Assembly (NCBI GenBank): GCA_020049615.1
Contig: JAIFKN010000223.1
Location: forward strand, 1-42,390
Source of the DNA: a bacterium
Lineage (GTDB): Bacteria > Planctomycetota > UBA11346
Length of the DNA: 42,390 nt
Direction: 5' to 3'
The notes below the pieces were generated by a model. The model was not told the DNA's origin and did no database searches. It worked only from the letters and a program-made list of their open reading frames with translations. Below are positions 25,840 through 33,564 of this stretch, in pieces; within the stretch, counting starts at the first letter, position 1, and every line of letters starts with the position of its first letter. The translations under genes and the position numbers were made by a program.

Positions 25840-26225
25840 GCCAGGATCTCCGCGATGCAGATGCGGTCCTTGCGCAACTGGTCGAGCGAGGCCGCGAACG
25901 AGCGCCACTGGCGCAGACGCCTGGCCAGCAGCCAGCCCAGCGACGCGGCGGTGAATGTGTAGACGGTCGCCAGGATGAGCAGGCTGCCCAGCGGCGACCA
26001 GGCCCATCCCGCCACCACGATGGCGGCGGTGATGGTCATGCCGGCGAGCAGGACGCTGCCGGCGATGCCCAGGGCGAGGAAGCTGGCGTGCAGGAGGCGG
26101 TTCCGCTCCTCCTGCACTTCCACCGACACCAGGGCCAAGCGGTTCTCCGCGATGGTCAGGAATTGCAGGGCGAGGCCACGCGAGGTCGCGAGGATCTCCT
26201 GGCCGCCGCCGATGGCCTCCGGCAT
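25836..26225 (-). CDS. YqjE-like membrane protein (phage holin superfamily III type)
   Basis: The 129-residue protein has an N-terminal helix (LALQFLTIAENRLALVSVEVQEERNRLLHA), two membrane spans at about 50-75 and 80-105, and a charged C-terminal helix. This is the holin_3_6 pattern of YqjE. Despite the name, bacterial chromosomal members are not lysis proteins. It starts 7 bases after the DUF883 stop and overlaps the next gene by four bases, so the trio is one operon. Confidence 0.8.
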   Translation of the reverse strand: MPEAIGGGQEILATSRGLALQFLTIAENRLALVSVEVQEERNRLLHASFLALGIAGSVLLAGMTITAAIVVAGWAWSPLGSLLILATVYTFTAASLGWLLARRLRQWRSFAASLDQLRKDRICIAEILA

Positions 26226-26232
26226 GCCGCGC

Positions 26233-26547
26233 TCAACCGCAGGAACGTGTGCAGCGGCGGGCGAGCAGGAATCCGACGAGCGCACCGACGCCGACAGCGA
26301 TGCCGATGGCGGTGTAGGGGTGCTGGTGCACGGCGCTGTCGGTGGCCTTGGCGCCCTCGACCACCTTGTCCTTCACCTGTCCATAGAACTTCTTGCCGCT
26401 TTCCAGGGCGGTGGCGAGCCGCTTGCGCGCCTCGACGACCTTCTCGCCGCCCACATCCGCGGTCGCGCTCAACAGGGCGAGCGCATCCTCGGCCAGGGTG
26501 CCCAGGGAGTTGCCGCCTTCGTGTGTATCGTGGCTCATGGTAGACAT
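26233..26547 (-). CDS. DUF883 (ElaB/YqjD-like) protein
   Basis: The 104-residue protein has a soluble helical region (LAEDALALLSATADVGGEKVVEARKRLATALESGKKF) followed by one C-terminal span (HPYTAIGIAVGVGALVGFLLARR), the YqjD/ElaB signature. E. coli YqjD is reported to bind ribosomes through its N-terminus and anchor them at the membrane in stationary phase. It is the first gene of a yqjD-E-K-like operon. A second in-frame ATG at 26538 is possible. Confidence 0.88.
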   Translation of the reverse strand: MSTMSHDTHEGGNSLGTLAEDALALLSATADVGGEKVVEARKRLATALESGKKFYGQVKDKVVEGAKATDSAVHQHPYTAIGIAVGVGALVGFLLARRCTRSCG

Positions 26548-26605
26548 CGCTTTCGGTAATCAGTGGCGTCGTGAGACGGCAGGGCCGGTCGGCTGTGCTG
26601 GCGCC

Positions 26606-26648
26606 AGCGTACCGCACCGTCTGCCGACGCCGCTGGGGTGATCACCCC
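26606..26648 (-). promoter_or_regulatory. Operator 6 and promoter of the yqjDEK-like operon
   Basis: The site GGGGTGATCACCCC (26635-26648) sits in a perfect 22-bp palindrome (26631-26652), the best copy in the window. On the minus strand TACGCT at 26611-26606 is the -10-like element. The predicted leader is about 50 bases. Confidence 0.65.
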
Positions 26649-26663
26649 AGCGGCGCGCGAAAT

Positions 26664-26706
26664 GGGGTGTACTCCCCATATCATTCGCCGGGCCACGGCC
26701 GACAGT
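26664..26706 (+). promoter_or_regulatory. Operator 7 and promoter of the two-component operon
   Basis: The site GGGGTGTACTCCCC (26664-26677) is less symmetrical than operator 6. The -10-like GACAGT is at 26701-26706, and the predicted start near 26715 is 6 bases before the ATG at 26721. Its centre is 29 bases from operator 6. This would place the regulator under its own control. Confidence 0.6.
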
Positions 26707-26720
26707 GACCATCTGCCGTC

Positions 26721-27086
26721 ATGGTCCTCCACAACGCCACAGCCCGCCCCGGGCGCCGACATGCCGCCCGGACCGTTTGCGGGTCGACAGGCGGCAGTCG
26801 GCAGCGGCTGATGGATTCGGCGCATGGACTGCAGGACGGGCTCCGCCGCCTGGCCCACCACGCCCTGGCGATGCAGGATCAGCAGCGCAGCAGCCTGGGC
26901 CGCACGCTGCAGGACGAGGTCTGCCAGCTGCTCGTGGCCATCAACCTCCACCTGCTGCAGCTCAAGCAGGCGCTCCGGGTGAGGGCCGTGCGCCTCGACG
27001 CCGATCTCGCCGCCACGCGGCGGCTGGTCGCCCGTTCGGCCGGCTCGGCCCACCTCCAGATCAACCGTCGGACCAGGCACCCATGA
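26721..27086 (+). CDS. DHp-only protein with Gln in place of the phospho-His
   Basis: The 121-residue protein has a non-conserved N-terminus and then, at about 41-90, a HisKA_3-type helical segment. It aligns closely with the kinase encoded next to it: RRLAHHALAMQDQQRSSLG against RRLARELLSAQEDERKKIS. The kinase has RDLHDVIAQ and this protein has RTLQDEVCQ. The phospho-accepting His is Gln64, while Asp65 and Gln69 of the HDxxxQ motif remain. There is no ATPase domain. Its TGA overlaps the kinase ATG (ATGA), so translation is coupled and this is a real gene. It may be a phosphatase for the regulator or a partner that forms inactive heterodimers with the kinase. Confidence 0.7.
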   Translation: MVLHNATARPGRRHAARTVCGSTGGSRQRLMDSAHGLQDGLRRLAHHALAMQDQQRSSLGRTLQDEVCQLLVAINLHLLQLKQALRVRAVRLDADLAATRRLVARSAGSAHLQINRRTRHP

Positions 27087-28219
27087 CCACCGTATCGATC
27101 ACCTCAAAGCGCTATCGCTCGGCGCTGCGTGCCCACCTCAAGGCCGGACCCCAGGCCAGTCTGGCCGCGGTGCGCGGACTCGGCATCCGCTCGCTTGCCG
27201 CCGGCATGCCGATCCTCGGCCTGGCTAGGCTGCATGAGCAGATCCTGGTCGCCGACATGCTGCCGGGGATCCCTGCCGCCCGGCGGGCGGCGCTGATCCG
27301 CCAGGCCGCCATCTTCTTTTCCACAGCCATCACTCCGGTCCGGAAGGGGCGACACGCGGCCAGCACCCAGACGGTGCGCATCGGCACCGTGATCGAGACG
27401 CTCAGCCAGCGCACTGTCGAACTGGCCGCCTCGAACCTCGAGCTCAGCCAGGAGGTGGCCCAGCGCAAGACGGCGGAGGCGGCCCTGCGCGTCGGCGAAC
27501 TGCGCTACCATCAACTGCTCGAGCTGTCCGACCGCCAGCAGGTCCAGGCTCGCCGCCTGGCGCGCGAACTGCTGTCGGCCCAGGAGGACGAGCGCAAGAA
27601 GATCAGCCGCGACCTGCACGATGTCATCGCCCAGACCCTCACCGGCATCAACATCCGCCTGACCACGCTCAAGCGCGATGCCGAGGTCGACACCAAGGAC
27701 CTGGAACGCAATATCGGCCGGACCCAGAAGCTGGTCGAACGCGCGGTGAACATCGTCCACCGTTTCGCCCGCGAGCTGCGGCCGGCGCTGCTTGATGACC
27801 TCGGCCTGATCCCGGCGCTGCAGGCCCTGCTCAAGGGTCTTGCCGCCCGCACCGGCCTGCGCACCGCCCTCGAGGCGGATCCCGGGGTCGAGCGCCTCGA
27901 CATGGCCAAGCGCACGGTGCTGTTCCGCGTCGCCCAAGAGGCGATGACCAACGTCGTCCGGCACGCCAAGGCTGGGCACGCCGGCATCCGCATCAGCAAG
28001 CAACGCGGCGGCTATCGCATGACCATCCGCGACGATGGACGCGCCTTCGAGGTGGAACGGGTGCTGCACGCGCGCGGTGGCCGGCGGCTCGGCCTGCTCG
28101 GCATGCGCGAACGCCTGGCCATGGTCGGAGGCACCTTCGACATCATCTCGGTCGCTGGTCAGGGCACCACGGTCATCGCCACGGTCCCCACCACCGGACC
28201 CGGAAGGGGCAGGCGGTGA
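27083..28219 (+). CDS. Histidine kinase, HisKA_3 type, with RsbU_N/KaiA-like N-terminus
   Basis: The 378-residue cytosolic protein starts with a helical domain (about 8-85; YRSALRAHLKAGPQASLAAV..LG.RSLAAGMPILGLARLHEQIL) that resembles the RsbU_N/KaiA partner-binding domain. A coiled coil follows (about 100-160). The HisKA_3 DHp domain has RDLHDVIAQ with His179, Asp180 and Gln184. The HATPase_c domain has EAMTNVVRHA, IRDDGRAF and RLGLLGMRERLAMVGGTF. No membrane span is seen, so the signal is probably internal and may come through a protein partner. It overlaps both neighbours by four bases and surely phosphorylates the downstream regulator. Confidence 0.9.
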   Translation: MTTVSITSKRYRSALRAHLKAGPQASLAAVRGLGIRSLAAGMPILGLARLHEQILVADMLPGIPAARRAALIRQAAIFFSTAITPVRKGRHAASTQTVRIGTVIETLSQRTVELAASNLELSQEVAQRKTAEAALRVGELRYHQLLELSDRQQVQARRLARELLSAQEDERKKISRDLHDVIAQTLTGINIRLTTLKRDAEVDTKDLERNIGRTQKLVERAVNIVHRFARELRPALLDDLGLIPALQALLKGLAARTGLRTALEADPGVERLDMAKRTVLFRVAQEAMTNVVRHAKAGHAGIRISKQRGGYRMTIRDDGRAFEVERVLHARGGRRLGLLGMRERLAMVGGTFDIISVAGQGTTVIATVPTTGPGRGRR

Positions 28220-28887
28220 GCCCGATCACCATCCTGCTGGCGGAGGATCACCAGATCGTGCGCGAAGGCCTGCGGAAGCTTCTTGATTTCGACCCGGGCC
28301 TGCAGGTCGTCGGCGAGGCCCAGGACGGCCGCCAGGCAGTGGCCCTGGCCGGACGGCTGCGGCCAGCGGTGGTGCTGATGGACATCGCCATGCCCCTGCT
28401 CAACGGCCTCGACGCGACCCGGCAGATCGCCAAGGCGCAGCCGCAGGTGCGCGTGCTCATGCTCTCGGCCCACAGCGAGGACGCCTACGTCACCAGCGCC
28501 ACCGAGGCTGGCGCGGTCGGCTTCCTGCTCAAGCAGTCGTCGGTGCATGAGGTGTACGAGGCGATCCGCGCCGTGGCGGCCGGCAAGACCTGGTTCAGCC
28601 AGGCGATCACCCGCCGGTTCGAGCGCATCGATCCCAAGCCGCAGGCCGGCCACCCGGCGCACCTCGCGGTGCATCTCACCCCCCGCGAGGCGGAGGTGCT
28701 GCAACTGGTCGCCGAGGGCAAGGCCAACAAGACCATGGCGGTGGTCCTCGGCATCGGCATCAAGACGGTGGAGAAGCATCGCGAGCACCTCATGGCCAAG
28801 CTCGACATCCACGACACCGCAGGCCTCACGCGCTACGCCATCGCCTCCGGCGTGATCGAGAACGCGGTGCAGATGACGGTCATCTGA
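28216..28887 (+). CDS. NarL/FixJ-family response regulator
   Basis: The 223-residue protein has a receiver domain with Asp10-Asp... acidic pocket (AEDH), phospho-accepting Asp56 in LMDIAMP and the conserved Lys in FLLKQ near 106. A LuxR-type helix-turn-helix follows at about 155-215 (LTPREAEVLQLVAEGKANKTMA..LGI..KTVEKHREHLMAKLDI). It starts with GTG overlapping the kinase stop (GTGA). NarL-type regulators bind inverted heptamers, often spaced by 2 bp, which matches the TGGGGTG-NN-CACCCCA sites in front of its own operon and its neighbours. It is the best candidate for the regulon's activator. Confidence 0.92.
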   Translation: MSPITILLAEDHQIVREGLRKLLDFDPGLQVVGEAQDGRQAVALAGRLRPAVVLMDIAMPLLNGLDATRQIAKAQPQVRVLMLSAHSEDAYVTSATEAGAVGFLLKQSSVHEVYEAIRAVAAGKTWFSQAITRRFERIDPKPQAGHPAHLAVHLTPREAEVLQLVAEGKANKTMAVVLGIGIKTVEKHREHLMAKLDIHDTAGLTRYAIASGVIENAVQMTVI

Positions 28888-28895
28888 GCAGGCCG

Positions 28896-28939
28896 GGGGT
28901 GAACACCCCATGGGCACGCGCGCGCCGGTCGGCCATCCT
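28896..28939 (+). promoter_or_regulatory. Operator 8 and promoter of transaldolase
   Basis: The site GGGGTGAACACCCC spans 28896-28909, followed by ATGG as at most copies. CATCCT at 28934-28939 is the -10-like element, within GGCCATCC, close to GGCTATCC of the BON promoter at the same distance. The predicted leader is about 34 bases. Confidence 0.65.
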
Positions 28940-28980
28940 GTGGGAGACATGCCCACCATGGCCATACCCGGGACAGCCAC

Positions 28981-30117
28981 ATGCAGCCCAACCGCCTCCA
29001 CCTGCTCGGGAATCTCGGCCAGTCGGTCTGGCTGGACGATATCCGGCGCGATCTGATCACCGGTGGCGGACTCCAACGTCTGATCGCGGATGATGGACTA
29101 CGGGGTCTGACGTCCAATCCGGCGATCTTCGCCAAGTCCATAGCGGACAGCACGGCCTACGACGCCGACATTCTCGCCCTGGCGCGGCAGGGGAAGGGCA
29201 GCACGGAGATCTACGAGGCCATCAGCCAGCGGGATGTCCAGGGCGCGGCCGATGCATTCCGCTCCGTCTATGAGGCGTCGTCGGGCGTCGATGGCTATGC
29301 CAGCCTTGAGGTCGATCCCCGCCTGGCGCATGATACGCAGGGAACGCTCGGCGAAGCGCGCCGGCTCTGGAAGGCCCTCGACCGTCCCAATGTGCTGATC
29401 AAGGTGCCGGCCACCAGCGCAGGTCTGCCGGCCATCCGGCAGCTCATTCAGGACGGTATCAACATCAATGTCACCCTGCTCTTCGCGTTGCCCCGGTACC
29501 AGCAGGTGGCCGAGGCCTACCTGAGCGGGATCGAGGCGCGGGCGGCGGAAGGGCACTCGATCGCGCAGGTGGCTTCGGTGGCCAGTTTCTTCGTCGGCCG
29601 CATCGACGCGCTGATCGATCCGATGCTGGACGCCTTCATCGCGAACGATGGACCCCAGGCGGTGTTGGCCAGGCAGGCGCATGGCCAGACAGCCATCGCA
29701 AGCGCGAAGCTGGCCTACCAGGTCTTCCAGACGGTATTCACGGGCGAGCGGTTCAGGACCTTGGCCGCTCGCGGCGCACGCAGCCAGCGTCTGCTCTGGG
29801 CCAGTACCGGCAGCAGGAACGCAGCCGACAGTGATGTGAAATATATCGATGCCCTCATCGGTCCTGATACGGTCATCACCATCCCGCCGGCGACCCTGAG
29901 CGCCTTCCGCGATCATGGGACGCCGACCGCCCGTCTCGGCGAGGGCCTGGCCGCAGCACGCTCGATCTTGGACCATCTGCCGGAACTGGGCCTCGACCTC
30001 GGAGCCCTGACCCAACGCCTCGAGGATGAGGGCGTCGCCAAGTTCATAGCTCCCTTCGATGCGCTGCTGGAGGTCGTGGCCCGACGGTCCAGGCTGGGTG
30101 CTGCGCAGCACGGTTGA
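28981..30117 (+). CDS. tal: Transaldolase
   Basis: The 378-residue protein carries GLTSNPAIFAKSI near the N-terminus and the Schiff-base Lys near residue 141 in LIKVPAT. It also has INVTLLFALPRYQQVAEAYLSG and a C-terminal region typical of the longer transaldolase class (Mycobacterium/cyanobacterial type). It moves a dihydroxyacetone unit between sedoheptulose 7-phosphate and glyceraldehyde 3-phosphate in the pentose phosphate pathway. GGGA lies about 8 bases upstream of the start. It has its own operator and stands next to, but convergent with, the phosphoketolase operon, suggesting joint use in fructose-6-P/xylulose-5-P interconversion. Confidence 0.93.
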   Translation: MQPNRLHLLGNLGQSVWLDDIRRDLITGGGLQRLIADDGLRGLTSNPAIFAKSIADSTAYDADILALARQGKGSTEIYEAISQRDVQGAADAFRSVYEASSGVDGYASLEVDPRLAHDTQGTLGEARRLWKALDRPNVLIKVPATSAGLPAIRQLIQDGININVTLLFALPRYQQVAEAYLSGIEARAAEGHSIAQVASVASFFVGRIDALIDPMLDAFIANDGPQAVLARQAHGQTAIASAKLAYQVFQTVFTGERFRTLAARGARSQRLLWASTGSRNAADSDVKYIDALIGPDTVITIPPATLSAFRDHGTPTARLGEGLAAARSILDHLPELGLDLGALTQRLEDEGVAKFIAPFDALLEVVARRSRLGAAQHG

Positions 30118-30120
30118 GCG

Positions 30121-30213
30121 TCATCGGCTGGAAGGCGGACGCTGCGCATCCGTCAGCGACCCGATGCCGGCGATGACATCGAACAGTTCCTCGTCGATCC
30201 CGCCTTGCCGTAG
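30121..30213 (-). pseudogene. Possible 3' gene remnant
   Basis: On the minus strand a short frame without a start ends ..GGIDEELFDVIAGIGSLTDAQRPPSSR and a stop. It reads like protein but is not recognised and has no upstream part. About 14 bases further upstream lies dispersed-repeat copy B, just as copy A lies beside the AraC stump. It could also be chance coding. Confidence 0.3.
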
Positions 30214-30226
30214 GCGATATTAATGA

Positions 30227-30344
30227 GGATTCACAAACAGGCAGACGTGACTGATGCGGTGAGCCGCCAAGGCGCCAAGTACGCCAAGGGTCGGAGGCAT
30301 CGGATTCCTCCGGCTGACTTGGCGAACTTGGCGCCTTGATGTCC
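30227..30344 (-). repeat. Dispersed non-coding element, copy B
   Basis: This is the inverted counterpart of 5340-5457, about nine in ten positions identical by eye over 118 bases, with the same GGCGCCAAG hairpin arms. It lies in the gap between transaldolase and phosphoketolase genes. Short open frames inside it repeat in both copies only because of the shared sequence. Confidence 0.75.
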
Positions 30345-30394
30345 TTTGGATTTCACCCCGGTCGCCGTCGGGTCCGCCACCGCCGCGTCCACGC

Positions 30395-32767
30395 TCATGC
30401 CCGCCCGCTCCAGGTCCAATCACGGATCATCGGCATGTCCTCTCCATGGAGGTTGATGTACTGCCGGTGCTCGACCAGCTTGTCTGCGAGCTGTCGTTTC
30501 AGCTCGGCACCCCGCTCCCCGGTCTGGGGCAGGCGGTCGATGACGTCCATCGCCAGATGGAAGCGATCCAGGTCGTTGAGCACGGTCATGTCGAACGGCG
30601 TGGTGATCGTGCCTTCCTCCTTGTAGCCGCGGACATGGATGTTGCGGTGATTGGTCCGCCGGTAGGTCAGCCGATGGATCAGCCAGGGATAGCCGTGGAA
30701 GGCGAAGATCACCGGCCGGTCGGTGGTGAACACCGTGTCGAACTCCGCGTCCCCGAGGCCGTGCGGATGCTCCGTCGGCGGCTGCAGCTTCATCAGGTCG
30801 ATCACATTCACGACCCGGATGCGCAGCTCCGGCAGGTGCTGGCGCAGGATCGTGACCGCGGCGAGCGTCTCCAGGGTCGGCACATCGCCGCAGCAGGCCA
30901 TCACCACATCCGGTGCGGCGTCAGCGTCGTTGCTGGCCCAGGACCAGACGCCCAGGCCGGCAGCGCAATGCGCGACGGCGGCGTCCATGTCCAGCCATTG
31001 CGGGGCCGGATGCTTGCCGGCGATGACCAGGTTGACGTAGTGCCGGCTGCGCAGGCAGTGATCCATCACCGAGAGCAGGCAGTTGGCGTCCGGCGGCAGG
31101 TACACCCGCACGATCTCGGCCTTCTTGCTGATCACATGGTCGATGAAGCCTGGATCCTGATGGGTGAATCCGTTGCTGGTCTGCCTCCAGACATGCGAGG
31201 TGAGGAGGTAGTTCAGCGAGGCGATCTCCGGCCTCCACGGCAGGTGCTTGGTGATCTTCAGCCACTTCGCGTGCTGGAGGAACATCGAGTCGATGATGCG
31301 GATGAACGCTTCGTAGCAGTGGAACAGACCGTGCCTTCCAGTCAGTAGGTAGCCCTCCAGCCAGCCTTCGCACTGGTGCTCGCTGAGCATGGAATCCAGG
31401 ACCAGGCCGTCCGGCGCCAGGAACTCATCACCTGGGGCGATGGCCGCATCCCACTGCCGCCCGGTCGTTTCAAAGACCGCTTCCAGGCCATTCGAGATCG
31501 CCTCGTCCGGTCCGAACACGCGGAAGTTCCGCTGCTCCGTGTTCATCCGCAGCACATCGCGCAGGAAGATGCCGAACACATGCATGTCGCCCATGCCCCG
31601 CCCGCCAGGCGTGGTCACCGGTTCGGCGTAGCTCCGGAAGTCGGGCATCTGCAGGGCGCGCAGCAGCTTGCCGCCGTTGGCGTGGGGATTGGCCCCCATG
31701 CGCCGCGCGCCGACCGGGGCGAGTGCGGCCAACTCCGGTTTCAGGCGGCCCCGATCGTCGAACAGCTCCTCCGGCCGGTAGCTCCTGAGCCACGACTCCA
31801 GCATCACGAGATGCTCGGGGTGGGCTGCGGGATCGGACAGGGGGACCTGATGCGCCCGGAAGGAGCCTTCGATCTGCCGGCCTTCGACCATCTTCGGGCC
31901 AGTCCAGCCCTTGGGCGACCGGAGGACGATCATCGGCCAGCGCGGACGGGTGGTGTCATGGTTGGCGCGGGCGTTGCCGCGGATCCGTTGGATCTCCTTG
32001 ACCACCCGGTCCAGGGTGGCGGCCATGATCTGGTGCATCACCATCGGGTCGTCGCCCTCGACGAAATACGGCGTCCAGCCGTAGCCCCGCAGCAGTTGCT
32101 CCAGCTCCTCGTGGGTGATGCGCGCCAGCACCGCCGGGTTGGCGATCTTGAACCCATTGAGGTGCAGGATCGGCAGCACCACGCCATCCGTGATCGGATT
32201 GAGGAACTTGTTCGCATGCCAGGAGGTGGCGAGTGGGCCGGTCTCCGCCTCGCCATCGCCGATGACGCACGCAGCGATGAGGTCGGGATTGTCGAAGACG
32301 GCGCCGAAGGAATGGCTCAGGGAGTAGCCGAGTTCGCCGCCTTCGTGGATCGATCCCGGACATTCCGGGGAGGCATGGCTGGGGATCCCGCCGGGGAACG
32401 AGAATTGCAGGAACAGCTTCTGCAAGCCCTGCTCGTCCTGGCTGATGTCCGGGTAGATCTCGCTGTAGGTGCCTTCCAGATAGGTGTTGCCGACGACGGC
32501 CGGCCCACCGTGACCTGGACCGGAAACATAGATCATGCTGAGGTCGTACTTGGTGATCACCCGGTTCAGGTGCACATAGATGAAGTTCTGCCCTGGCGTC
32601 GTCCCCCAATGCCCCAGCAGCATGCGTTTGATGTCGCTGAGCACCAAGGGGCGCTTCAGCAGGGGATTGTCCGCCAGGTAGATCTGACCCACCGACAGGT
32701 AGTTGGCGGCGCGCCAGTAGGCGTCCATCCGCTGCAGCAGTTCGGATTCCTGGGCGTTGCTGGGCAT
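30395..32767 (-). CDS. xfp: Phosphoketolase (Xfp family)
   Basis: The 790-residue protein has the family's usual size. Clear marks are [33 protein letters not shown], the thiamine-diphosphate site [39 protein letters not shown] and [14 protein letters not shown]. It splits xylulose 5-phosphate (and possibly fructose 6-phosphate) with phosphate to acetyl phosphate and an aldose phosphate, saving carbon and giving ATP through acetate kinase. The start at 32767 has AGGAG 9 bases upstream and follows the HAD gene's stop by 4 bases, so the two are one operon. Confidence 0.95.
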   Translation of the reverse strand: MPSNAQESELLQRMDAYWRAANYLSVGQIYLADNPLLKRPLVLSDIKRMLLGHWGTTPGQNFIYVHLNRVITKYDLSMIYVSGPGHGGPAVVGNTYLEGTYSEIYPDISQDEQGLQKLFLQFSFPGGIPSHASPECPGSIHEGGELGYSLSHSFGAVFDNPDLIAACVIGDGEAETGPLATSWHANKFLNPITDGVVLPILHLNGFKIANPAVLARITHEELEQLLRGYGWTPYFVEGDDPMVMHQIMAATLDRVVKEIQRIRGNARANHDTTRPRWPMIVLRSPKGWTGPKMVEGRQIEGSFRAHQVPLSDPAAHPEHLVMLESWLRSYRPEELFDDRGRLKPELAALAPVGARRMGANPHANGGKLLRALQMPDFRSYAEPVTTPGGRGMGDMHVFGIFLRDVLRMNTEQRNFRVFGPDEAISNGLEAVFETTGRQWDAAIAPGDEFLAPDGLVLDSMLSEHQCEGWLEGYLLTGRHGLFHCYEAFIRIIDSMFLQHAKWLKITKHLPWRPEIASLNYLLTSHVWRQTSNGFTHQDPGFIDHVISKKAEIVRVYLPPDANCLLSVMDHCLRSRHYVNLVIAGKHPAPQWLDMDAAVAHCAAGLGVWSWASNDADAAPDVVMACCGDVPTLETLAAVTILRQHLPELRIRVVNVIDLMKLQPPTEHPHGLGDAEFDTVFTTDRPVIFAFHGYPWLIHRLTYRRTNHRNIHVRGYKEEGTITTPFDMTVLNDLDRFHLAMDVIDRLPQTGERGAELKRQLADKLVEHRQYINLHGEDMPMIRDWTWSGRA

Positions 32768-32771
32768 GGTA

Positions 32772-33425
32772 TCAAGCTCCTGATGGGTTGGCATGGCTGG
32801 AACCCGGCGTGCAGTGCAGGCCGAACGCGGCGAGCTGATCGGTGGTGCCTCGGAGATCCGTATGCAGGATGCTGTGCACGCCGACCCTTTCGGCGACCTG
32901 GATGTGCATCGCCGTATTATCGATGTAGACGACGTTTTCGGGCGGCACCTGGCTGACATCGAGGGCGAGCCGGAGCATGGCGGCGTCGGGTTTGCGCAGA
33001 TGGACGTGGCATGAGGAGATGAAGATGTCGACGAGCTGCGCCAGGTTGAACTTCCATATGCGGTAGTCATTCAACTCGCGGCCCTCATTGCTGACGACGA
33101 CGACCTTGACCCCGTGGTTCCATTTGATGGTCCGGACGAGATCCAGCATCGGCTGGTCCGGCTGGGACTGCGCATAGACGAAGTCGGTGAACTGCGTCCT
33201 GGTGAAAGGCCGGTCGCAGTGGAAGACGACCAGGCCCAGGTACTCATCCATCGTGATCAGACCCAGTTCATGGGTCGCCCAGGCCTGCTCGTGCCGGTGC
33301 TCGAGATCGTGGAGATCCAGGTGGAACTCGAGGGCGGCGCGCGACCTGAAGGCATGGCCCCAGCCATCGGTGAGCAGGACCCCGCCGATATCGACGAAGA
33401 GGCAGGTGATGTCGTTGCGCTGCAT
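32772..33425 (-). CDS. HAD-superfamily hydrolase
   Basis: The 217-residue protein has motif I in FVDIGGVLL (Asp12), a helical cap, motif II in VVVSNEG, a Lys near 150 (LRKPD) and motif IV in [14 protein letters not shown]. The DIGG form of motif I is common in YihX-like HAD proteins, several of which are sugar-phosphate phosphatases. Co-expression with phosphoketolase suggests a sugar phosphate such as a phosphoketolase substrate or product. GGAG stands 8 bases before the ATG. Operator 9 lies 70 bases upstream. Confidence 0.85.
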   Translation of the reverse strand: MQRNDITCLFVDIGGVLLTDGWGHAFRSRAALEFHLDLHDLEHRHEQAWATHELGLITMDEYLGLVVFHCDRPFTRTQFTDFVYAQSQPDQPMLDLVRTIKWNHGVKVVVVSNEGRELNDYRIWKFNLAQLVDIFISSCHVHLRKPDAAMLRLALDVSQVPPENVVYIDNTAMHIQVAERVGVHSILHTDLRGTTDQLAAFGLHCTPGSSHANPSGA

Positions 33426-33466
33426 GGCGGCGTCTCCGGGCGGATCGGCTGACGCTCCGCGCCAGG

Positions 33467-33540
33467 AGTGTGCGGCGGTCGTCCGGCCCGCCGCAGGGGT
33501 ATTCACCCCAGCGGCGGGCTGTGCCGCGCGCGCATACCTT
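33467..33540. promoter_or_regulatory. Operator 9 and divergent promoters (HAD-xfp / exporter)
   Basis: The site GGGGTATTCACCCC spans 33496-33509 and is extended by CCGC/GCGG on its flanks. On the plus strand TACCTT at 33535-33540 is the -10-like element of the exporter operon; GGAGG follows in its short leader. On the minus strand CACACT at 33472-33467 has the same spacing and would serve HAD-phosphoketolase. Confidence 0.65.
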
Positions 33541-33564
33541 GCTGCACCGGAGGCAGAGCCAGCC

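Noticed and set aside
25836..26225. Prophage holin
   Set aside because: The holin-like protein sits in a yqjDEK-like chromosomal operon; no phage genes are nearby.
30220..30423. Short minus-strand frames through repeat copy B
   Set aside because: They exist only because the repeat is open; the same text appears in copy A without conserved start or signal.
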